The notes under the pieces were generated by a model that ran no database searches, had not been told where the DNA came from, and saw nothing but the letters and a program-made list of their open reading frames with translations. Position numbers and translations under genes: made by a program. A DNA stretch of 40,799 nucleotides from a virus. Positions 18,601-25,822 of this stretch are shown here, one piece after another (the first letter of the stretch is position 1; every line of letters begins with the position of its first letter). Location: positions 1 to 40,799 of IMG/VR virus record IMGVR_UViG_3300042691_023248; one strand, given 5' to 3'.

Positions 18601-21600
18601 GTTAGCAACTCTTAAAGAAAAATATAAAACATATAATGCCACAACAGATTTAAGTTATATTTTCTCAACAATAAAAAAGTTTGGGGCCATTCATAAATTA
18701 CCATATTCTTGGGTTTTAAAATATGGGTCAATATGGCATAGGTATAAAGTATGGAAGAATACAAATGTTGATATATTGGATAGTGTTTGGACTAATTTTG
18801 ACGCTAGATTAAATTATGATTATGCTAATCTGACAACAACAAAACAATATTCAATAACAGCCGATACAAATTCATATGATATTATTATGCAAAATAACAC
18901 ACCGACTGTTAATGGTACATATACAACAAATATAAATCTTGGGTTTTACCCAAAAACATTAGATGATTTTAATGTGTTTTATCAAGGATTAAAAATATTT
19001 TCAGGAGGAACACAATTAAATGGAATTTGTAAAATTACTGGGACAACTATGGAGGTCACATCTGTTTCCGATAGTATTTTGGGTCCCGGGCAACAATTAT
19101 TTGGAAATTCAATAGTAAGCGGTACAACAATAGTTAATCAAATATCTGGAACAACAGGTGGAATTGGTACTTACCAAATTAATATTTCACAACAAGTTCC
19201 TCAATTTACAGAGTTTGTTATACCGAATGCGCCTAAAACCGGAATATCATCAGCCGAAGTTCAATCTAAAATTGATAGTGGAAGTTTATATGTTTTACCA
19301 TCGGACGGTTCAAAAATAGTTAAATCCCAAGGTTTTGATTTAAATAATTTAAATAGAAGTTTAAACCTTAAAACTTGGTCTGTAGCTAGTTTAACTGCAA
19401 CAAAAAGTAATGTTTATTTGTTACCATCATTTGGGTCTAATGTAAACCAAATTGCTTCGGAATGTTTTAAAACAAACGGTAAATTAAATATTGAATTACT
19501 TGATAATCCTGCAATATATAATGGTTCGGTTAGATCATTTTGGTTAGCACCAAACTACGGATATTTTGACCATAGTAGATTATCAAAAACAAATCCAGAA
19601 CAATACTTAAAAGAAATTTTTAGTGATAAAAGAATACAACAAAATTTTTTAATTGATGGTGATACTAAAAATTATACTAAAATAGAAGAAATATTTACTA
19701 CTTTTGAAAAAGATATTTTGGATTTATTTGAAAATGAGTTTTTAAATTTTAGTAGGTCTTGTTATGATTTTAAATCAACACTAGAATCGGATGTAACGTC
19801 ACAAGGACCGACAGATTCTCAAACACAAAAAGATAATCAGAATTTCCAACTTCTGATGAGAAAATTAATGAAGGTTGCCAAACCAACACAAACAACACCA
19901 GATGCAATAATTACTGAATTAACAAACTTACAAAAAGATAATTTCATATCAATTATGGATAATTTTCTTAACTACAACGTTATTTTAAGAAACGGTAATC
20001 CATCAAACTTTGATAGAAGATTATTTTATACTTTCTCAAATCAATTTTTAGTTGACCCCATACCATATCAAGGATACAATGAAGGTTCACCCGGTTTATT
20101 ACCTTTTAGTGGTGGTAATATAACACTAGCACAATCAAAAGCTATTTATCCAGAGACTTGGAAAACTTTAGAAACATACGTTGGATTTTCAGAAATTCCT
20201 GAATTAAAATATAAAGATACTGGTTCATATATTACAGATTTTTTTATTGATGTTAATGTAAAATTTACTGAACAAAATGTAAAACAATTTTCACCTTTAA
20301 TTAAAATTTATGCAACAGAAAAATTAAAGGACTCAACACTTAATGGTCAGAAATTTTTTGATTTAATGAATCAATATTTAATTGACTCAAAAACATATAT
20401 TGATAATGTTATAAATGTTATGATGCCAGCTGTTAGAGGTGGAATCAAAGATGTTGATATTGTACAAACAGATACCGGTAAATCGGAATTATTTGGGGAA
20501 CAAACAAAGGTTGAACTATGGGAATTATTTAAATCAATAAATGATACATGGATTGCCGGTTATGATTTAAAAAGTAAAACATTATTTGAGGATGTATTAA
20601 TTTTTGATAGGGCAAGTAGAGATGTTGGGCAAAAGATATTACTTGATATTTTTCAAATAAAAGAATTAATTGATAAAAGACAATATGATAATAATTTTTT
20701 AGATATTATTAACACAATATTAACACAAAATAATTTTGTTTATTTTAATTTACCGTCATATGCTAATTTTTATAATGTACAAGATGCGGTTAAAAATCCA
20801 ATACCAAGAAATGAAGGAACATTAGAATTTGCGAATACTCTTTTTGGTACATTTTTAAATTTGGATTACAGAGAAACATCACCAAAATTACTTTGTTATT
20901 ATAGTAACAAACCAAGTGAGCACTTGGATATGAAAAATAATATTGATTATAGATTTAGAAATGATGCTTTTGATTTAAGAAGAACAAGTGATAATCCATT
21001 AATACAAAGTTTACAGAATAAAACAGATTGGGATAAATCAAATAAAATCGTCGGTTTTAATATTGACATAGGAAGACAAAATCAACAAATATTTAAAAGT
21101 TTTGATGTTTCACAAACTCCTGGTAAACCAACAGCAGAATCTTTAGAGGTTTTAAATCAAATGGCAAACATTGATAAAAATAGGAATTCATCAACACAAA
21201 ATAATTCACTTTATAATTTGTATAAAAATAGAAGTTACGCTTGCAGTGTTGATATGTTAGGTAACGCATTAATACAACCTATGATGTATTTTAATTTAAG
21301 AAATGTCCCAATGTTTAGTGGACCATATTTAATTACAAGTGTTAGTCATTCAATATCGGAAAATGGTTTTGATACAACATTTGAAGGTACAAGACAACCT
21401 TTTTACGCATTACCTAAAATAGAAAATTTTGTACAAGCGTTAAGTGTTAAAATACTAAAAACTATACAAGAAAAAATACAAGAAAAAACAAGACAAATTA
21501 AATTTTCAGAAGGAAACATACTAAAACAAAAAAGTATTGTTATTGATAATGTTTTCGGTGGTCAAGAAACATTATCAAAAGAACAAAATTGTGGTGATAA

Positions 21601-22189
21601 GTTAACACAAGCATATAAATCATATACAACGGTTGATAGTCCAAAAATTACAACTATTTCATTACAAGAAGCTAAACGAAAAATACAAGATAGGGTTTTA
21701 ACAACATTTCCTTCATTATCACAAGAAGCGGCTGGTGAGTTTTGTTTTTTTATATTTTCAGCAATGTATGTTGATTCTGGTTCTGCAAATGGATTTTCAG
21801 CATATGAACATAATTATTCTACAATCCCACTTGATGAACCGTATGGTGCTGTCGGAGCAAAATATTTCAACTCAAAATACTTTTGTGTTGATAAGGGTGA
21901 AAATATAAATAATGTCCCTTTAGCATCGTTTAATTCTTTTGATGACTTTTTAGATTTCTTTATAAATAAATTTGCTGGTAAATTATCACTTGTAAAAAAT
22001 GGTGATTCAAAGAAGTTTTCAGAAGTATATGTAACTAATTGGCCAACAGAACAACCACCAGATGTTTATAATAAATTGACAGAAGAGAATAAAAAACAAT
22101 TAGAAGAAAAATTTAATGAAGCATATAATGTGGTAGTATCATTAAATTCGCCATCATTATCTACACTAGGTGGAAAAAGTGGGGTATAA
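15596..22189 (+). CDS. Giant baseplate hub protein (2197 residues)
   Basis: The N-terminal ~230 residues (INTSFQPVIDVDLEDVKGRA, YPIFYLTLKGYYGKA, FKIKLRFYGYKYTI) and the segment at residues ~1815-1935 (NIDIGRQNQQIFKSFDV, GNALIQPMMYF, MFSGPYLITSVSHSI, TTFEGTRQPF) look like the two halves of a phage baseplate hub (gp27 / late-control type). About 1500 residues separate them. Within that insert, residues ~1137-1205 carry a module (ITGTTMEVTSVSDSILGPGQ, then GTTGGIGTYQINISQQV) common in phage surface proteins. After residue 2018 comes another domain (FIFSAMYVDSGSANGF, FDDFLDFFINKFAGKL) that could be a glycan hydrolase such as a glucosaminidase; this is tentative. The start ATG overlaps the LysM gene by 11 nt. 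Confidence 0.7.
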   Translation: MVDNGENILVEFDYDNISIIDPNKIIDSEGKPQERFVKQENLVYYANLECSVLPRTKLALGSALNDSARTISVAKINFLNPGGKTFLENSYTDEITGKDTLKGEGVNQPKLNAVSNPNKSNDYYITQSLYSNGNPGAVDNGLLGITSIKVTINTSFQPVIDVDLEDVKGRALFEGGDNSPYASFFQLPYPIFYLTLKGYYGKAVRYPIMLQSFTSNFDPTTHNFKIKLRFYGYKYTIMSHISWGGMLAVPHMYASTLKVPSQSTTAVQNSTTPVSEKITSKGYEKMKELYANYKSKGLISDDFPEITINQLKTRLDTFIREILEKFEKENLGVLTDIGNYTTTLSDYQRDVFFSTSSWAKKYLNTDSPFVMNNPEKTKIYIFKELTLEKKISAINELKDKLIALYNKILSENLVFGKNGKYVVNGKEIPSEIPNTITYETFIKTNDIKTFLNSDIDIKQTYIERNPGKTISGQTVLDEFKEKIIKELTPLKDNAANGFWFEGVGSFVDQINNIEKKVLEIKKIIEEQITNSIQQKFTEKNNSLGFIPTIRNVMAVFFAQAEAFLRLLDDVHTEAWEVRDNKYRKAAIFNKNTTAPSVDYKSVVENDTPVYPWPQLIVESLGENKEEKFEIKYPGDITIASQFKSFVPEIWPEVEFVEQFIKGYTLRDKVEPTPDPQGNIALRPNRISLNALDFPVSNEVFQNVEELKFFYEIYERIIMNSFYSKLNRKSGYDYGVYTVEAEAEKENIIKALGDDNPFLSKKLKNFNINASNFLAFLRHISNQGEGESWQKFIRGEFTCSYLKNEIQNPTTFKNQSILNSDISKPDVSVSNESKLNDYLSNISSSNTFEFGDLYPIVNLNWDKKYLADGKSLSNSTDAYKTSDVLLFNTDYKSISNFLTTDTNDIKRPFTNFNFKSEIINQTLDLTNLKTFYSNRKIENQFVTEGNLNYINYSGSLVYNQTTSMFNTPYFVTAIQKGVENYRYNTTDLSSYKLAAFLFLHSLPLATLKEKYKTYNATTDLSYIFSTIKKFGAIHKLPYSWVLKYGSIWHRYKVWKNTNVDILDSVWTNFDARLNYDYANLTTTKQYSITADTNSYDIIMQNNTPTVNGTYTTNINLGFYPKTLDDFNVFYQGLKIFSGGTQLNGICKITGTTMEVTSVSDSILGPGQQLFGNSIVSGTTIVNQISGTTGGIGTYQINISQQVPQFTEFVIPNAPKTGISSAEVQSKIDSGSLYVLPSDGSKIVKSQGFDLNNLNRSLNLKTWSVASLTATKSNVYLLPSFGSNVNQIASECFKTNGKLNIELLDNPAIYNGSVRSFWLAPNYGYFDHSRLSKTNPEQYLKEIFSDKRIQQNFLIDGDTKNYTKIEEIFTTFEKDILDLFENEFLNFSRSCYDFKSTLESDVTSQGPTDSQTQKDNQNFQLLMRKLMKVAKPTQTTPDAIITELTNLQKDNFISIMDNFLNYNVILRNGNPSNFDRRLFYTFSNQFLVDPIPYQGYNEGSPGLLPFSGGNITLAQSKAIYPETWKTLETYVGFSEIPELKYKDTGSYITDFFIDVNVKFTEQNVKQFSPLIKIYATEKLKDSTLNGQKFFDLMNQYLIDSKTYIDNVINVMMPAVRGGIKDVDIVQTDTGKSELFGEQTKVELWELFKSINDTWIAGYDLKSKTLFEDVLIFDRASRDVGQKILLDIFQIKELIDKRQYDNNFLDIINTILTQNNFVYFNLPSYANFYNVQDAVKNPIPRNEGTLEFANTLFGTFLNLDYRETSPKLLCYYSNKPSEHLDMKNNIDYRFRNDAFDLRRTSDNPLIQSLQNKTDWDKSNKIVGFNIDIGRQNQQIFKSFDVSQTPGKPTAESLEVLNQMANIDKNRNSSTQNNSLYNLYKNRSYACSVDMLGNALIQPMMYFNLRNVPMFSGPYLITSVSHSISENGFDTTFEGTRQPFYALPKIENFVQALSVKILKTIQEKIQEKTRQIKFSEGNILKQKSIVIDNVFGGQETLSKEQNCGDKLTQAYKSYTTVDSPKITTISLQEAKRKIQDRVLTTFPSLSQEAAGEFCFFIFSAMYVDSGSANGFSAYEHNYSTIPLDEPYGAVGAKYFNSKYFCVDKGENINNVPLASFNSFDDFLDFFINKFAGKLSLVKNGDSKKFSEVYVTNWPTEQPPDVYNKLTEENKKQLEEKFNEAYNVVVSLNSPSLSTLGGKSGV

Positions 22190-22219
22190 AAATAGATTTT
22201 AACTTTTTCATTAATAAAG

Positions 22220-22228
22220 ATATTTATT
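22220..22228 (+). promoter_or_regulatory. ATATTTATT element upstream of the 74-residue gene
   Basis: The element is 13 nt before the ATG at 22242 and overlaps an AT-only inverted repeat, ATTAATAAA (22210-22218) with TTTATTAAT (22223-22231). Confidence 0.45.
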
Positions 22229-22241
22229 AATAAAATATATT

Positions 22242-22466
22242 ATGAACACAAAATTAATTTTAGATAATTACCTTGGTAAAAATACCAGAACATCTGAAAA
22301 AGATATGGGTAATGGAATGAAACAAGTATGTGATTTAGATACTGGTGATTGTTATGTTGTAAAAGAAAAAGACGGATTGATCGAAAGAGTTGATAATACT
22401 ATGAGAACAAATAAAAAAATCCAGGTTGAAACAAAAACCGGAATAAAAACTTTATTAAACGGATAA
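22242..22466 (+). CDS. Small protein of unknown function
   Basis: 74 residues; I do not recognise it. It is charged, without membrane segment or signal peptide, and has two Cys in CDLDTGDCYVV, a C-x6-C arrangement on a probable beta hairpin. It follows the giant hub gene after 52 nt and precedes the Pro-rich gene by 4 nt, so those two are likely co-transcribed from the element at 22220. Confidence 0.65.
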   Translation: MNTKLILDNYLGKNTRTSEKDMGNGMKQVCDLDTGDCYVVKEKDGLIERVDNTMRTNKKIQVETKTGIKTLLNG

Positions 22467-22470
22467 TAAT

Positions 22471-23121
22471 ATGAGTATTGAACAAAAAATACTAGAAGAG
22501 ATTTATAGATACAAAAGTATTAATAAATATATAAACGAACAAGAAGTCCCACCTCCTCCGGGAGATATTCCTCCACCCCCAGGTGGTGATGTTCCCCCTC
22601 CTCCAGGTGGTGATGTTCCCCCTCCTCCAGTAGAAGGAGCTCCAGCTCCAGATGCGGCAGCAGTTCCAGCACCAGTTGATCCTGCAACAGACCCTGATGT
22701 TGAAGAAGTTGGAAAAGAAGATGATGAAACGGAAGAATTAGATATTACCGATTTAGTTAATTCTCAAAAAAATATTGAAACAAAACAAGAAGAGTATTTT
22801 GAAAATCTTTTTAATCAAATCCAAAGTTTAGAGGACAAATTAAAAGAGATGGATAATATTGTTTCATCATTAAACTCTTTAGAACAAAAGGTTGAGAAAT
22901 TTAGACCAAAAACAGCACAAGAAAAATTGGAGTTGAGAAGTTTAGATTCTGGACCGTTTAAACAAAAATTATCAGATTTTTTCGCGGACAAAAAAGAAGA
23001 AATGGAAAAAACTGGTAAGAATGAATATGTTTTAACAACTGATGATGTTGAAGACTATTCACCAAACGAAATTGAAGATACTTTCAATGTTTGGGAAGAC
23101 GACGAAACTTTTGGTAAGTAA
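22471..23121 (+). CDS. Proline-rich, acidic, coiled-coil protein of unknown function
   Basis: 216 residues. After a helical N-terminus (EQKILEEIYRYKSINKYI) come four PPPP blocks, three of them in GD(V/I)PPPP units, then an Ala/Pro stretch, an acidic segment (EEVGKEDDETEELDITDL), and a predicted coiled coil at residues ~100-150 (heptad-like FNQIQSLEDKLKEM, NSLEQKVEKF). The C-terminus is again acidic. This is a rod- or linker-like design, perhaps a minor virion or scaffold protein, but no family is recognised. PPPP runs stall ribosomes unless EF-P helps. It ends in a strong terminator and so closes the tail block. Confidence 0.7.
   Translation: MSIEQKILEEIYRYKSINKYINEQEVPPPPGDIPPPPGGDVPPPPGGDVPPPPVEGAPAPDAAAVPAPVDPATDPDVEEVGKEDDETEELDITDLVNSQKNIETKQEEYFENLFNQIQSLEDKLKEMDNIVSSLNSLEQKVEKFRPKTAQEKLELRSLDSGPFKQKLSDFFADKKEEMEKTGKNEYVLTTDDVEDYSPNEIEDTFNVWEDDETFGK
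22581..22628 (+). repeat. Two perfect 24-bp tandem repeats
   Basis: AGGTGGTGATGTTCCCCCTC plus CTCC occurs at 22581-22604 and again at 22605-22628, encoding GGDVPPPP twice. A diverged copy lies just upstream. The block is much more GC-rich than its surroundings. Confidence 0.85.
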
Positions 23122-23158
23122 TATTTAAGGTCGTATTTTTCGGCCTTAAATATTTTTT
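23120..23158 (+). terminator. Rho-independent terminator after the Pro-rich gene
   Basis: AATATTTAAGGTCG (23120-23133) pairs with CGGCCTTAAATATT (23141-23154), with one G-T pair and a 7-nt loop, followed by a T-run. It separates the tail block from the replication block. Confidence 0.92.
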
Positions 23159-23163
23159 ACATA

Positions 23164-23192
23164 TTGACTGCGACACTAATTTAACTTATATT
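23164..23192 (+). promoter_or_regulatory. Sigma70-like promoter upstream of the SSB gene
   Basis: TTGACT (23164-23169), a 17-bp spacer, then TATATT (23187-23192), 28 nt before the SSB ATG and just after a strong terminator. It differs from the ATATTTATT elements and would suit early expression by unmodified host polymerase. Confidence 0.6.
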
Positions 23193-23220
23193 TTCTATTG
23201 TAAACTTTTAATTAATATAT

Positions 23221-24087
23221 ATGGCGACAAACAATGTTTTAGATGCAGTTTTGGCTCAATATGAAAGCTCAAAACAAAGTGGTTCTTCTTCCACTGCAAA
23301 GATGTCACAAGAAGAAAGAATGAAAAAGTATTTTGCTGCAATACTTAAAGACAATGAAAAGCAAGCACAAAAGAAAATCCGTATTTTACCAACTCCAGAC
23401 GGATCTTCACCTTTTAAAGAGGTATGGTTCCACGAAATTCTTGTGGACGGAAAATGGCAGAAATTTTATGATCCAGGAAAAAATGACAATGAACGTTCAC
23501 CATTAAGTGAAGTTTATGATGTTCTTATGTCAACTGGTAAAGAATCTGACAAAGAATTAGCAAAACAATACAAACCTCGTAAGTTTTATATTGTTAAGGT
23601 AATTGACCGTGAGAATGAACAAGATGGACCAAAATTCTGGAGATTCAAACACAATTACAAACAAGAAGGTATTTTTGACAAAATTATTCCTATCTATAAG
23701 GCTAAAGGTGATGTTGCTGATGGTGAAAAAGGAAGAGACCTTATCTTGGAATTAACAAAAGCAAAAACCCCAAAAGGTGCGTTCTACACTGTAATCCAAA
23801 CAGTTATGTATGACGATCCATCTCCGGTTCACGAAGACGAAGAAACAATGACTTCTTGGTTGGAAGACGAACTTACTTGGGAAGATGTTTATTCTAAAAA
23901 ACCAGCAGAATACCTTGAAGCTATTGCTCGTGGTGAAACACCAAGATGGGATTCTGATGCTGGAAAATACATCTACAGTAATACATCCGAAGAAGAAATT
24001 TCAATGGGTGGTAGTAAATCAAAACCAGAAACAACAGTTGAAGACCCACAAGCTGGTGACGACGTTGATGAAGAATTACCGTTCTAA
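23221..24087 (+). CDS. Single-stranded DNA-binding protein (gp32-like)
   Basis: 288 residues, near T4 gp32 (301). It coats ssDNA at the phage fork and organises UvsX, helicase and polymerase. Recognisable parts are the basic N-terminus and QAQKKIRILPTPDGSSPFKEVWFHEI, then FYIVKVIDRENEQDGP, FWRFKHNYKQEGIF and YTVIQTVMYDDPSPVHEDEE, in the order of the gp32 core. There is no cysteine at all, so the zinc site of T4 gp32 is missing. The C-terminus is acidic and ends DDVDEELPF, which resembles the DDDIPF tip of bacterial SSBs. The gene opens the replication block, with its own sigma70-like promoter and its own terminator, suggesting high separate expression. Confidence 0.88.
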   Translation: MATNNVLDAVLAQYESSKQSGSSSTAKMSQEERMKKYFAAILKDNEKQAQKKIRILPTPDGSSPFKEVWFHEILVDGKWQKFYDPGKNDNERSPLSEVYDVLMSTGKESDKELAKQYKPRKFYIVKVIDRENEQDGPKFWRFKHNYKQEGIFDKIIPIYKAKGDVADGEKGRDLILELTKAKTPKGAFYTVIQTVMYDDPSPVHEDEETMTSWLEDELTWEDVYSKKPAEYLEAIARGETPRWDSDAGKYIYSNTSEEEISMGGSKSKPETTVEDPQAGDDVDEELPF

Positions 24088-24094
24088 TATTAAT

Positions 24095-24134
24095 AAACTT
24101 GGACACCTACTTAAACAAGGTGTCCAAGTTTTTA
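24095..24134 (+). terminator. Rho-independent terminator after SSB
   Basis: AAACTTGGACACCT (24095-24108) pairs perfectly with AGGTGTCCAAGTTT (24118-24131) around a 9-nt loop, followed by T residues. It lies just upstream of the glycosyltransferase ATG (24145). Confidence 0.93.
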
Positions 24135-24144
24135 AAATTCATTT

Positions 24145-24807
24145 ATGAATAAGAAAGTATTGTGTTTCACACCAAGTTATAAAAGATATAAAATGTTGAG
24201 AAGTTGTGTTCAAGATATTGCAACACAAAGCTATGAAAATATTTTTCATTCAATTAACATAACTTTAGATCAAAGAGAACTTAATCGTCACGGAGATTTT
24301 AAAAAATTAATTGATGATTTGAAAACTGAAAAAAATTCATTTATATTTTCAATGAATAACCATCAACACACAAATCATATGAAAGCAATACTTGCTGTTG
24401 AAGACTATGAAACTTATGATATTTTTGTAAAGATTGATGATGACGACATTTATAAAAAAGAATATATTAAAACTATAGTTGAATATTTTAATAATAATGA
24501 TGTTGATGTTTTATCATCTAAAATGAAATATCAGTTAAATGGTAGTTTATTAAGAAAAGGTGACTATGGTAGTTTAGGTGGTAATCCTGAAGGTTGTGAT
24601 TTTAAAATACCGTCAACATTCGCCTTCAATCTTAAAGCACTAAACCTAATAAAAGACATTAATACCATTTATGGATTTGAGGATAATATGTGGAGAGATA
24701 AGTGGTGTAATAAATGTAAAATAGCTGAAGTTGATAATACTGAAAATATAATTTGGTATATACACGGTAAAAACATATCAACTTCTGACTTTTTAATAAA
24801 AAATTAA
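24145..24807 (+). CDS. GT-A glycosyltransferase (family 2-like)
   Basis: 220 residues. The N-terminus KVLCFTPSYKRYKMLRSCV and the acidic motif FVKIDDDDIY (residues ~96-105, the DxD-type metal and sugar-nucleotide site) mark a GT-A nucleotide-sugar transferase. Later GFEDNMWRDKW could supply the catalytic acidic residue. It is short (family 2 enzymes are often 250-350) but looks complete. No membrane segment or signal is seen, so it is probably cytoplasmic. It lies between SSB and UvsX with only 4 nt to UvsX. The target could be DNA bases, a virion protein or a host glycan; the sequence does not decide. Confidence 0.75.
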   Translation: MNKKVLCFTPSYKRYKMLRSCVQDIATQSYENIFHSINITLDQRELNRHGDFKKLIDDLKTEKNSFIFSMNNHQHTNHMKAILAVEDYETYDIFVKIDDDDIYKKEYIKTIVEYFNNNDVDVLSSKMKYQLNGSLLRKGDYGSLGGNPEGCDFKIPSTFAFNLKALNLIKDINTIYGFEDNMWRDKWCNKCKIAEVDNTENIIWYIHGKNISTSDFLIKN

Positions 24808-24811
24808 AAAT

Positions 24812-25822
24812 ATGGCAATTAAGAAAAATGATTTTAGTTCGATAAAGAAAAAATTCTCTTCGGACGCAAAATACAAACCACAAAGATATTTTGATTTGGG
24901 ACCAGCATTTTTAGATGCGGTAGGACTTCCAGGTCCTGCTATGGGACATATTAATATGTTTTTGGGACACTCTGATACTGGTAAAACAACAGCACTTGTA
25001 AAAACAGCTGTTGATGCACAAAAGAAAGAAATATTACCGGTATTCATTATTACAGAACAAAAATGGTCTTTTGAACACTCAAAACTTATGGGGTTTGAAT
25101 GTGAAGAGGTTGTTGATGAAGAAACCGGTGAACTAACTTGGGATGGTTTCTTTTTATTTAATAATAATTTTAGTTATATTGAACAAATTACAGACTATAT
25201 TAATGAATTATTAGATGCACAAGAAAAAGGTGAATTAGATTATTCATTATGTATTATGTGGGATTCAGTTGGTTCAGTTCCTTGTAAAATGACATATGAA
25301 GGTAAAGGTGGTAAACAACATAACGCAAGTGTTTTGGCCGATAAAATTGGTATGGGTATTAACCAAAGAATTTCGGGATCAAGAAAAGCTGATTCAAAAT
25401 TTGAAAATACTTTAATTATTGTTAATCAACCTTGGGTTGAATTACCAGATAATCCATTTGGACAACCAAAAATTAAAGCAAAAGGTGGTGAAGCAATTTG
25501 GTTAAACTCATCTTTGGTATTTTTGTTTGGAAATCAAAAAGGCGCTGGTACAACAAAAATTACAGCAACAAAAGATAAGAGAACTGTTAAATTTGCATCA
25601 AGAACAAAAGTGTCTGTTATGAAAAACCATATCAATGGACTTGGTTTTGAAGATGGAAAAATTATTGTAACCCCACACGGATTTTTACCCGGAAAAGACG
25701 CGACAGAAGAAAAGAAGTCTATTGAGACTTACAAAAGTGAGTATGCCGAATATTGGAAAAATATTATTGGTGTAGATGGTGAATTTGATTTAAAAGAAGA
25801 AAAAGTATATGAACAAGAATAA
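24812..25822 (+). CDS. uvsX: UvsX/RecA-like recombinase
   Basis: 336 residues. It forms filaments on ssDNA and exchanges strands in recombination-dependent replication and repair. The P-loop is GHSDTGKTT (residues ~52-60), a phage variant of the RecA Walker A. The Walker B strand is YSLCIMWDSVGSV, followed by the region around GGKQHNASVLADKIGM. Later ENTLIIVNQPWVEL and KIKAKGGEAIWLNSSLVFLF match the loops that bind DNA and ATP across subunits. The last 14 nt overlap the methyltransferase start, which implies coupled translation. Confidence 0.92.
   Translation: MAIKKNDFSSIKKKFSSDAKYKPQRYFDLGPAFLDAVGLPGPAMGHINMFLGHSDTGKTTALVKTAVDAQKKEILPVFIITEQKWSFEHSKLMGFECEEVVDEETGELTWDGFFLFNNNFSYIEQITDYINELLDAQEKGELDYSLCIMWDSVGSVPCKMTYEGKGGKQHNASVLADKIGMGINQRISGSRKADSKFENTLIIVNQPWVELPDNPFGQPKIKAKGGEAIWLNSSLVFLFGNQKGAGTTKITATKDKRTVKFASRTKVSVMKNHINGLGFEDGKIIVTPHGFLPGKDATEEKKSIETYKSEYAEYWKNIIGVDGEFDLKEEKVYEQE

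Noticed and set aside
22210-22238. AT-only palindromes before the 74-residue gene as an endonuclease-type hairpin
   Set aside because: They contain no G-C pairs in the stem and are short or overlapping; such repeats are expected by chance in this composition. The tape measure leader palindrome (8359-8375) was judged the same way.
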